Source: Panorpa germanica (lineage: Eukaryota > Arthropoda > Insecta > Mecoptera > Panorpidae). From it: a stretch of 64,000 nt of DNA. Shown here piece after piece: positions 51,463 through 60,458 of this stretch. A model generated the notes under the pieces. It was not told the DNA's origin. It did not search any database and saw nothing but the letters and a program-made list of their open reading frames with translations. Where the stretch lies: contig OY783204.1 in the NCBI GenBank assembly GCA_963678705.1, forward strand, positions 5,212,334 to 5,276,333, in the 5' to 3' direction. The position numbers and the translations under genes were made by a program. Position 1 is the first letter of the stretch, and every line of letters begins with the position of its first letter.

Positions 51463-51990
51463 TTAGGTCGAAAAATAATAACCTTTGTGCTCTTCATATT
51501 GACTTTTCATGCTAATAAGTTCATTATTTAAACTTCTATTTTTATGAATCATTAGATCCATTTTAAAATCTAGCAGCACAATGTATCTAATCAGAAAATT
51601 CCTTATTTCAGTAACTATCTGATTTTTAGAATCACTTATTACTAGAAATATTTTAGTTTTCATGGTCGTTCTTGCCATAGGGCTCCGTTTCTTCTTCTTT
51701 TTCATGTTTATCATACATAGATGTGCATCTATGTTCATTAGGGGTCTCTTTTCTGTTGGACTAGATTCGGTCTCGCTGCTTGCACTTGGTTCATTTCCTA
51801 ACCTTCCTGCAGCTGCTCTAGTAGGCATGATTCTTTTAGTTGCATCAGCATTAATTGGTGCTTTATGTACATTTCCAGTTTTTGTATTACTTTGATGACC
51901 TGCCATATTTTTTCTAAACTCAACTTCTATGTGCTTCGGCCCTAAAGGACCCACATAGTATTCCTTTCTTTCAATTGTTGCAATCAACAA
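51463..51990 (-). CDS. 175-residue ORF, not recognised (possibly LINE ORF1-like)
   Basis: The minus strand is open from an ATG at 51990 to 51463. The protein has a polar, Ser/Thr/Glu-rich N-terminal half (NADATKRIMPTRAAAGRLGN, SASSETESSPTEKRP), a basic patch MKKKKKRSP at about 95, and a helical, coiled-coil-like C-terminal half (IVTEIRNFLIRYIVLLDFKM, NRSLNNELISMKSQYEEHKG). The combination of disordered N-terminus and coiled coil recalls ORF1 N-terminal regions of Jockey-type LINEs, but no RNA-binding domain follows; downstream is non-coding. It is not the ORF1 of the RT fragment at 52.3-53.2 kb, which lies on its 5' side. Confidence 0.35.
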   Translation of the reverse strand: MLIATIERKEYYVGPLGPKHIEVEFRKNMAGHQSNTKTGNVHKAPINADATKRIMPTRAAAGRLGNEPSASSETESSPTEKRPLMNIDAHLCMINMKKKKKRSPMARTTMKTKIFLVISDSKNQIVTEIRNFLIRYIVLLDFKMDLMIHKNRSLNNELISMKSQYEEHKGYYFST

Positions 51991-52289
51991 TGTTCAGTAT
52001 AATTTATATTCAGTAATTGTTGTTATTGAATGCTAAAGATACTAAACAATGGATGCTAAATTGTTAATAAAATATACAATGTTCTAACCAATAGACTTTT
52101 ATATTTTATTTGAGTGATTTCTAAAATCACTTTCTTCGCGGTTGTATTAACCTGGTAATCGGTGGGTATATTACCAGAATATGCACCGCACAAAACTATA
52201 CACTTAATTAATACAAATATTTTTGCAGAAGCAAACAATTGTCGTACCGCATTCGATAATAGCTCGATAGCAACATTCGACAGATAACT
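51991..52289. other. Spacer
   Basis: No feature recognised. Confidence 0.5.
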
Positions 52290-53170
52290 TAGATTTATGG
52301 CCTATTAGCCAGTACATTGTTTACAACTTGAGCCCAAGTTGTTTACGTTTTGAAAAAATGTGCTTCTGCCAAGTCAGGCATCGATCTAAATGAATTTCTA
52401 GATATTTAACACCATTCACGTGTGGTGTGATTTTGTTATTAAGTGACACTGGCGGACATGTTCCTTTCTATAGCGTAAATGTTATGTGTTCGCATTTGGA
52501 TTGGTTGACTTCGTTATTTAGCTGAAGGTTTTGTGAAGCAATTACAGGATCACGGCTAACATTATCGTCTACAAACTTAGCTATGTTTGTTTGAGGCGTT
52601 GTATGTAGATCCTTAGTATACAGTAGGGGAGTTGGGTGGTAGTAAAGGAGTGGGCCAAGTGCACTTCCTTGGGGTACACTTGCTTTAATTTAGTGCTGGT
52701 TTGTTGTTGCGTCGTTGTATTTTATCAGGAAGTGTCTGTCCTCGAGGCATGATTTGAATACCGTATAATAGTGTATCGGTAAGTGCCTCTTTATTTTATA
52801 AAGAAACCCGGTATGCCAAACTTTGTCAAATGCTTGCGTTATATCAAGGAACGCAGCTGAACATAACTGTTTGTTCTCAAGACTACCGTGAATTGTATTC
52901 ACAATTTGATGAGCTTGCTCTATCGTTGCGTGGTTTTACCGTAAACCAAACTGGTGGTCTTTTTCGCTTAGAACAATTGGTGTCAATCTCAAGAGGAGCA
53001 ATGTTTAGATGACTTTGGAAGTAAACGGGAGGAGGCTTATTAGACGACAATATGTAACATCATGCGGATTCTTTCCAGGTTTAGGAATCATTGATTTGTG
53101 GCCCCTTTCATTGGAGAGGGTGGAAGCTAGTTCTTATAATAGCGTTATATAGTTGTGTCAAGTATTTTTA
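52290..53170 (-). pseudogene. Jockey-clade LINE RT remnant
   Basis: The minus strand shows the RT blocks of a Jockey ORF2 with several stops: GHKSMIPKPGKNPHDVTYCR, a degraded DHQFGFR block, CSAAFLDITQAFDKVWH (catalytic Asp), SVPQGSALGPLLY, IAKFVDDNVSRDPVIASQNL (the catalytic FADD changed to FVDD), VKYLEIHLDRCLTW and TMYWLIGHKSKLSV. The end matches the start of the tail copy at 29.63-30.16 kb. Clearly inactive. Confidence 0.82.
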
Positions 53171-53239
53171 TCTTATGGTGGGTAGTTCTTTCAGAATTAC
53201 CGGTTATTAGATCGCCAACTGAAGATTTCCTATGGTTTA

Positions 53240-53510
53240 GATTAGTCTAGCACAAGGTACTAAATCGGACAAATACAGTAAATGTTGAAGCAAAAAATTG
53301 ATTTTTGGAGGAAGAATCAGTGATTATTGTTGAACGATGTGCTGGTGCATTAAACGCAAACTTTGTGGTTTTCGATATTCAGGACGAATACGACGAATTG
53401 CACTTAGCAAATGTCTAATTACACCAAGGTACTTAGCATTAACCATTGAACCAGTTAAAAGAGTCTCTTTATGGATAATTCCTTTTGGAATTGTCACCTT
53501 TTATTATTTC
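53240..53510 (-). pseudogene. mariner-type transposase fragment
   Basis: The minus strand reads VTIPKGIIHKETLLTGSMVN, AKYLGVIRHLLSAIRRIRPE and YRKPQSLRLMHQHI, resembling the stretch between the first two catalytic Asp residues of mariner transposases (usual end LxHDNAPxH, here altered). No inverted repeats found. Confidence 0.6.
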
Positions 53511-53674
53511 GAGATTTATTATTTTTTTCGTCTTGAGAGATTGGGCTAACAGTATTAGAGAACATTGAATCAATTCTTGTTTAAATTCATGTAATCAATA
53601 ATAATTATGTATTTTACTGTAAAAGTGTTATTCCGTCGATCATCTTAATGTATCTTCAATATTGTCTTAATGTA

Positions 53675-53926
53675 TTAAATAAAAAGATTCATAATATAAC
53701 GATAATATCTAGTACTAAGTCGTTGAGTTCGCGAAATTCTTTCAAGAATTACGTAAAGGGGAGACGTGTTATTTGTTTCATTAATATATCTATCTAAAAA
53801 TTGTAACGGTTCAATGACATTGTGTTCAATGCATTGCGTTAAGCTGATATCTACTGTGCCGCTGATCCCGAACATTTCCGACATAAGCCGAAAAGAAGAC
53901 TTCGTTTTTACATACACAGTTTCTCC
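53675..53926 (-). CDS. Possible terminal exon, not recognised
   Basis: The minus strand is open from a good acceptor (TTTTATTAG before 53926) for 83 codons to a stop at 53675: GETVYVKTKSSFRLMSEMFG, DISLTQCIEHNVIEPLQFL, YVILERISRTQRLSTRYYRY. There is no similarity to the TEs around it. It lies 0.9 kb downstream of the last protease exon on the same strand. That exon has its own stop, so this would need an alternative donor or belong to another gene. Non-repetitive coding-like sequence of unknown function. Confidence 0.35.
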   Translation of the reverse strand, partial: GETVYVKTKSSFRLMSEMFGISGTVDISLTQCIEHNVIEPLQFLDRYINETNNTSPLYVILERISRTQRLSTRYYRYIMNLFI

Positions 53927-54681
53927 CTAATAAAATACAAAAATTAGTATTTACTAAGATGATCGTAATATGTTTTAATGATAATTATTTTGACTCAAGT
54001 TAAAACTTGCAAAATCCAATTTAATAAAGAGAATGAAATCAACCAATAGGATTGCTTTACTAATTAGATAGTAAACTTTCACTACAATTATAATTGAAGG
54101 ATATAATATGAATTTTAAAAATATATGTATTTTCTTAAACGTTTTGTACTACGACTGTCTTAAGCTATTGTTTTTTATAAAATTAAATGTAAAAAATATA
54201 TAAAAATAAAAACAAAACTATAAAAAATATTTAAATAAATTTTCAGGCCTTTGAATTTATGTGACTAGTGGTGCGTGCCTCAATTGTCTCATGCGTCTTT
54301 ATGAAAATATGGCAAACGTTTGTTTAAAATTCGTATATTGTTGACGGCGGCATAAATCTACAGTAAAGAGCATGTATGGTGCACAACATTTAAAGTCTTA
54401 TTCAATTAAAAACTACGATGTTAAGCTATGAAAGAGTTTGCTCATACTGCGAGTGTTTTTGACGAATCCACTTTGTTTTCTAGAATGTGACCAACGGCGA
54501 CGGCGACGTGGCAATGTATTGTTGGTCAAGGAAATTATATGAGAATGAATCGGCAAGTTTAACAGAGGATTTAACTTCGATTTAATTATATTTTAGGAAG
54601 GGCACCATTACTGTTACATAGAATTCTTTATGCTCTGTTAATATGTTATGATTTATTTATGTTATAAATTTTATAATATAC

Positions 54682-54683
<2 letters not shown>
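53927..54683. other. AT-rich spacer
   Basis: No feature recognised. Confidence 0.5.
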
Positions 54684-54733
<50 letters not shown>

Positions 54734-54772
54734 GTATATATATAATAAATATATATATATATATATATATAT
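54684..54772. repeat. (TA)n microsatellite with inverted flanks
   Basis: Two TA runs separated by AAATGTATATATATAATAAA. With the preceding ATACATTTATATA it can fold back on itself. Confidence 0.9.
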
Positions 54773-54837
54773 GTTTTGTTTTAATATTATATAAACTTAA
54801 ATCAAATAAATCAATAAATCAGACGAACGCAGTTACG

Positions 54838-57274
54838 TCACCCTAAACTATTTGAATTAAAAAGTGCTAATATATTCTTAATGCATAATTCGTCATCTTC
54901 ATCGGATTTGTCACTGCAATCTGGTTCCTAAAAAAAAATTATACTTTTGAAATTTTTTTGTGCAGTATTAAATAGTTCGTATAAAGGATGGTACGACCCA
55001 TTTTCCTATACACAGGTCTGGCAACTTTCATAGTGACACTCTTTATGAAAAATTTATCGCATTTTTCGTTTTTAGTCGGCCAAGATCGCGTCAAGTTCGG
55101 TTTTCGCTTTGCACATTTTTTTTATTCATTTACGTAATTGCAGCTGGTCTAATGACCAACCAGCAATTTATCCATAACCAATGCATAACATACGATATTA
55201 AGCATTGTCTTCTTCTTTAAGAGCGTAACAACCCATTGCAGGTCTTAGCTGCCTCAACAGCACGCTTCTTCCAACTCAATCGGTCCAAAGCAACTCTTTG
55301 CCAGTTTTTTACTTTCAAAGTTTTGATATCCTCTACTGTGTCGTCCAACCATCTTGTAGGTGGTCGTCCTTGGGTACGGGATCCCGTAGGGTTGTTAAAA
55401 GTGTATAATCTAGTAACATTGTCTTCAGGGGATCTCCAGACGTGACCGAGCCATCTCAGCCTGTTACTTCGGATGACCTGTGTAACTTGAGGTTGTCTAT
55501 AAAGTCCGTATAATTCAAAATTATATCTGGTTCGCCAGCATCCTTGTTCTTTAACAGGCTCGAATATAGTTCTTAATACTTTTCATTCAAAAGTTTTCAA
55601 AGCTCGCTGGGTGTCTTTTAGCAGCACAGGTAGTATAAGTGTCTTGTATAGCCTCAGTTTAGATTTTCTGCTGATAAATTTGGACTTTAATTGTTTTTTC
55701 AGTCCAAAGAAACATTTATTAGCTGATTTGATTCTGCTGTTTTGGCAATTTCGGCATTTAGCTTGTTTTGATCGTGAATAATTGTTCCGAGGTATTTGAA
55801 TTCGCTAACCTTTTCAAAGGTTAAGTTATTAAGCATCGTCCATTACCATTAATTACACTATTCATATTTTTATTTTTACACTACTTTCATAATTGTCATT
55901 GTAGTTCGAAAGAGTTCTTCCTCTTAATTCTTCTAGTTAACGCTTGGTTGTCCAACGGCTGGAGTACCTCGTCATTCAGATGACAGTGCAGCCTCACATG
56001 ATGCTTGGAAGCATATCTATTTACTTATTCGGCTACGGTCTCTATCTGGAGATCCCGGTGGAGGTTGCTATTTCGAATATACCAAGGAGCGTTTACTATA
56101 TCTCTCAGTGTTTTATTTTGAAAACGTTGTATAATTTCTATGTTAGTTTTCTTTGAGTATCCCCAGGGTTGGATACCATATTACCAAACTGGTTTGATGA
56201 TTTGCCATTATAGGAGCAATTTATTGTGTATTAATACAATAATATTAAAAACGCAAGATCGTTTCGTCATTGCCAGACCTGTGTATATGATCATGGTGCA
56301 ACCGCTTTAGCTTTGTATAGTTACTGGTTCCTTTATTATAGCGAACATCATGCTAATTTGTTGAAAAAATAAGAAGATTACATTAAACAATTACAAGGTA
56401 TACTTACGTTATCGCATACAAATTCATTACTTATTTTTTCTACCGAACTACATCGGAAGACATCGGGTTCTTTCGTTACATTGTAACTATGCATCCAAGT
56501 TAAATGACTTAATACGTCGGTATATGCGGCATACAATTTTGCATTACAAGTTTTTTCATGAATATCGGTAATAGAAACAATTCCTCTTAGGTAATATAAT
56601 GTCTCTCCATTACTCTCTTGCGGAAAACACAGCCCTGCACCACTATCACCTTTGCAAACATTTGAACCTAAAAAGTTAAGAAATAATTACATTTGGAAAT
56701 TTATTACCTTACCTTAGGAAATTTATGTTATATAAATGAAAATTCTCTTAAGAAATAATTGAACTTAATGTTTTTTACCATCTAGATAACCGGCACAAAT
56801 TTTGTCAAACGTTATAAAATCCGAGAAAGACCTGCTAGACTTTTCTTTGCATTCCGGTCTTAAAACTGCAGGCAGACTTACTTCTTTTAACCTGTTGCTT
56901 GGAACTCCAAACTCTGTTTGGCCCCATCCGACGACCTAAAAATTTATGTGTATAAAAGTACAGTAAAAATTCTGAATAAAGGCCATGGCAGCCATATGTA
57001 TTTATTATTTATTAAGCAATAAAATAAATAAAATACTGGGAAGAAGAGTATCCATTACGGTATGCCAAATAGAAAGGTTCTTATATTCTAATATTGATCT
57101 GAACAAAACCGAACATAAAATATCATACTTTCCCAACAACGTCTTTAGGTATTTTTTGCGCAAACCCTTTGTGATTCCATTCGACACAAACAGGTTTTAT
57201 AACCACACTATATTCTAATAAATTAGCCAAGGTAATTATTGCCAGGTCAAAAGCATATTTAGATTTTATGCCCT
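54838..57274 (-). CDS. Serine protease with C-terminal LDLa domain, four exons visible, interrupted by gypsy-3
   Basis: Minus-strand exons: 57129-57274 (cut at its 5' side by the gypsy-3 LTR), 56779-56935, 56408-56667 and 54838-54927, all with GT-AG junctions and matching phases (0, 1, 0). Exon 1 has KYAFDLAIITL, with the catalytic Asp, and KPVCVEWN. Exon 2 has VVGWGQTEFGVPSNRLKEV and CAGYLD. Exon 3 has VCKGDSGAGLCFPQ, with the catalytic Ser, and the end of the protease fold (YTDVLSHLTWMHSY), then FRCSSVEKISNEFVCDN. Exon 4 completes an LDL-receptor class A module, EPDCSDKSDEDDELC, and stops at 54838. The residue at chymotrypsin position 189 appears to be Asn, so trypsin specificity is not expected. 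The catalytic His and all N-terminal domains lie beyond the gypsy insertion. The chain resembles modular insect proteases of innate immunity or development; I cannot name the gene. Confidence 0.82.
55007..55024. repeat. Left member of an 18-bp inverted repeat pair
   Basis: TATACACAGGTCTGGCAA, exact reverse complement of 56270-56287. Confidence 0.85.
55215..55840 (-). pseudogene. RTE-type LINE, RT C-terminal end
   Basis: The minus strand reads, with frame changes, LTFEKVSEFKYLGTII, NKLNAEIAK, NKCFFGLKKQLKSKF, the QVTQVIRSNRLRWLGHVWRS block, and TQGRPPTRWLDDTVEDIKTL, ending RAVEAAKTCNGLLRS. This is the conserved tail of RTE/CFDP2-type RTs, the same class as the endonuclease fragment at 0.6-1.25 kb. 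5'-truncated and decayed. Confidence 0.82.
55900..56225 (-). pseudogene. Jockey-clade LINE, 3' end of ORF2
   Basis: The minus strand reads IIKPVWYGIQPWG-like sequence (with a stop), NIEIIQRFQNKTLRDIVNAP, WYIRNSNLHRDLQIETVAE, and ends near ALTRRIKRKNSFEL. It is the same family as the tail at 29.63-30.16 kb. Confidence 0.8.
56270..56287. repeat. Right member of the 18-bp inverted repeat pair
   Basis: TTGCCAGACCTGTGTATA, pairing with 55007-55024 across 1.25 kb. Confidence 0.85.
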
Positions 57275-57849
57275 TGTTACGTTTTGCCGAACAGACTTAT
57301 TGAATTTTCTTAAAGTTTGGTATTTCGTTTAGAGCTTGTAAGTTAGTTTAGTTTTTCTATTGCAGGATAATAAAACAAATATTATTAATATACTTTAACT
57401 TTATTGATATATAAAAGTTCTACTAGAATTAGTGATTCACATTAAGTTATAAAAAGTAATTTAACCAACAATTAGTCTATCGATTATTCAGTGTTAATAG
57501 TTTGAAGGATAGACTGTGAATGATCTTCAGTACAAGATTTTCTTATAGGTAACTTTAGTGTGTGAGACAAAACATGTCCTGACTTGTTCATCTAGCTCTT
57601 GTTATCTCAAGTACCAAGGGTTGATTTAAAAGATACAGGCCCACACATCTAGCTGGGAATGTCTACATAAGTCAGTTCTCACATATGAAATTAATAGACT
57701 AATTTGAACACTTGATTTATCAGTAGATAAGTGCTTTGAGAACACGTAATACTTTGCAGATTTATTAGGGTACTCAACATTGCAGATCTATTAGTATACT
57801 CATGTGAAAATCATACTCTTCTAGCTTTAAATATATCCAGGATATAACA
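57275..57849 (-). repeat. Gypsy-3 3' LTR
   Basis: 575 bp. On the minus strand it runs TGTTATATCCTGGATA...CGTAACA. Confidence 0.88.
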
Positions 57850-57862
57850 TTCCTCCCTTCAA
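57850..57862 (-). other. Gypsy-3 polypurine tract
   Basis: GAAGGGAGGAA on the minus strand, directly before the TG of the 3' LTR. Confidence 0.8.
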
Positions 57863-60458
57863 GCTTGAAGAATATACTTTCACATGTTTTCTTTAATATA
57901 ACATGTTACATGATAGTATGTTTAATGTGGCTAGCCACATGGTTTCTGTAAAGAGTACAAGTGTTTATGAAAGTGGATGAAATAAACATATTCATACATA
58001 AGGGTTTGTGCAAGTCTCTTAAGATTAAAAATAATTACATTATTTATTATATGAGATATCTTAAAGATATATTAAAGTAACGTCACTATAATGATCTGTA
58101 AATAGACATTAAAGTAAAATAGTTATGATAATGTAAAATAGTAAGCATAAAATTCATTGCTATAACAGAAATAATATATAAAAATAATTAAACATAATAA
58201 AGTAGAATACAAAGTTTTAGGTCAATTGGAAATCAGTAAAATATTAATAGTGATTTACTAAATAAAATTGATATAGTAATATAAAGATAGTAAGTATAAA
58301 GATGCATTATTACAATTATGATAATGTTTAACATATGATTAACATATTAAGATAAAATTCTAAATTTTAATTAGTTAGGATTCTGCAAAATAATAATATT
58401 ACTTAGAAACAAAATTACTATTTAATATTTATTAAAATTAAAGTTATTATTCGTTGAGTGAGAATGAACATATTAAAAGTCCAGAGTTGAGTCTATTGTA
58501 CTCAACAATATCATCATCCTCAGGTGTCTCACTATTCGAATGTCTTATTGTCCTGACAATAACTTGATTGTCTTTTAACACAATAGGGTGAAAATATATT
58601 ACTTATAGAAACACAATTTTTATTATTAGGTTCACCCAAATTATCGTTTAATTGCCCTTTTCAAATTTTAGAGCACTTGCATTTTTCTTTATATAACAAA
58701 ACACTATAATTATTATGACACAAATCACTGAGTTTCCTTTTTGATGTCATCTAGATTTCTATTGGCGTCACTCAGGTCGTTTAGATTTGCGTGATGTAAA
58801 TCCAGTGGGTCGATGTCTTCGATTTCCTTCTTGGTTAAATCTTCACAACAATCTATGTTTATTATTGGAAGATTGTTTTGTTTTGTTATGTTGCTGGTTC
58901 AGGTGAAACAAAATAAGTATTTCTCTCCTCACTTATGTAAATGTATTGATAAGTAGGGATAATAAAGGATTAAACGTGGGGATGTTTAGTGGATATCGGT
59001 AAAGGATATACCTGATATTGATTATATTCAAATACTTCGACTAAAGGGATTTCTAATACAAATATAGCTCTCTTGCAAAGTATGAACTTTAATTATTTGT
59101 TGATAATTATGTAATTCCTCAACATTATGGGGCAACTTAACCTTGTCTAGTTGCATTGGAATTTTATTTTAACTGTTTTTGCAAATCGGTTGAATTGATA
59201 GTACTACTGTGCAATATTTCGAGTATTGTGAATTCGTAAGAATAATTGTATAAAATAAGTAATAATACTCTAGTCAGAGTAGTAAAACAACAAAATTTGC
59301 AATTACCCAACTATAAAATATTCTTAGTTGAATATTTCAGCAGAACAGCAATAAATGAGAAACATGTAATAATCCAGTCTATAATAATCCAATCTATCTA
59401 GAATATGCTAACACCGTGTCAGCATAATTACGATAATATCGTTGTATTTATTTCAACTTATAATTTATGAAATGTTTATGTGCAGGTGTATATACAGAAT
59501 TAGATATATACCCTGTATTTAATTTGGACTTTATTTAGTAAAGTATACATTTATTTATATAGCATTATTTTAATGTAAAGGTCATTCATGTTTGACATAC
59601 TAAGATTAAATAGTGTTTTAGAATACTAGATATATTATATTTCTATTGCTTGTTAACGTAACACAAGATTAGGGATGGATGCTGCACATCTGTTTACTAT
59701 ATAGTAAGTTAGGGTCGAATGACATATGAAGATATATATGTCTATACGCATCTATGTATTAAGGGTTTACTAGGTCAACGTTCAGTATGTGTGTTTTTAT
59801 GGTTATTTTGGTCTTTTCTGATGCAATAATTTAAAATAATAACTTGAAACAAATAACACAATTGGAGCAAGTGACAAGATATAATTTATTTAATTTAAAA
59901 TTGGTAAAGGAACAAATAGACAGAACGATAGAGTTCGGTTAATTAAAAACACAAACAAAACTAATAAATACTTTTTCTTATTCAATTTCTTGGTTTCCTA
60001 TAAACCATTCATACCGATTTCTATTTTCGGCAATAACTCAATAATTTCATATACTTCATTTTTCAATACTTCATAGTATTAGCATAGTATTCAAATATCT
60101 GATAGTCAATAAATAACTCATAGCAAATCAAGAATACAATCTATTCTCTTTAATTTCTAGCTAGCACTCATATCAAATCTTTTTAAAATCATACGTCTAT
60201 AACAACAATGCTACAATACTTTATGCTCAGGAAAAAATCATTTTAATAGCTCAACTATGTTACTCTTAAACAAAACTATCTTGACACCCTAGAATACGTT
60301 TACTGTTAAAATTATCCTTCCTATTTCCAAAATTTCTTATTGTTATTTTATAAAATGATACTTATGATCTATTCTAACATTTAAATGTTCTTATTCTATG
60401 CAACTTTAGTTCAATTAACAATCATCTTTATCCGATTTTCTAGTTAAAATACTATCTA
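57863..60458 (-). other. Gypsy-3 3' internal region with coding remnants
   Basis: Mostly AT-rich without long frames. Two short minus-strand pieces look coding: NIDCCEDLTKKEIEDIDPLD with LHHANLNDLSDANRNLDDI (58850-58720), and QVIVRTIRHSNSETPEDDDI then VEYNRLNSGLL, ending in a stop at about 58455. They probably come from the end of an ORF3/env or pol reading frame. Confidence 0.45.

Larger units (their letters stand above)
54928..56407 (-). other. Intron of the protease gene containing TE fragments
   Basis: 1480-bp intron between LDLa half-exons, with donor GTAAGTATACC and a T-rich acceptor tract ending TTTTAG. It contains an RTE and a Jockey remnant between 18-bp inverted repeats. Confidence 0.75.
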
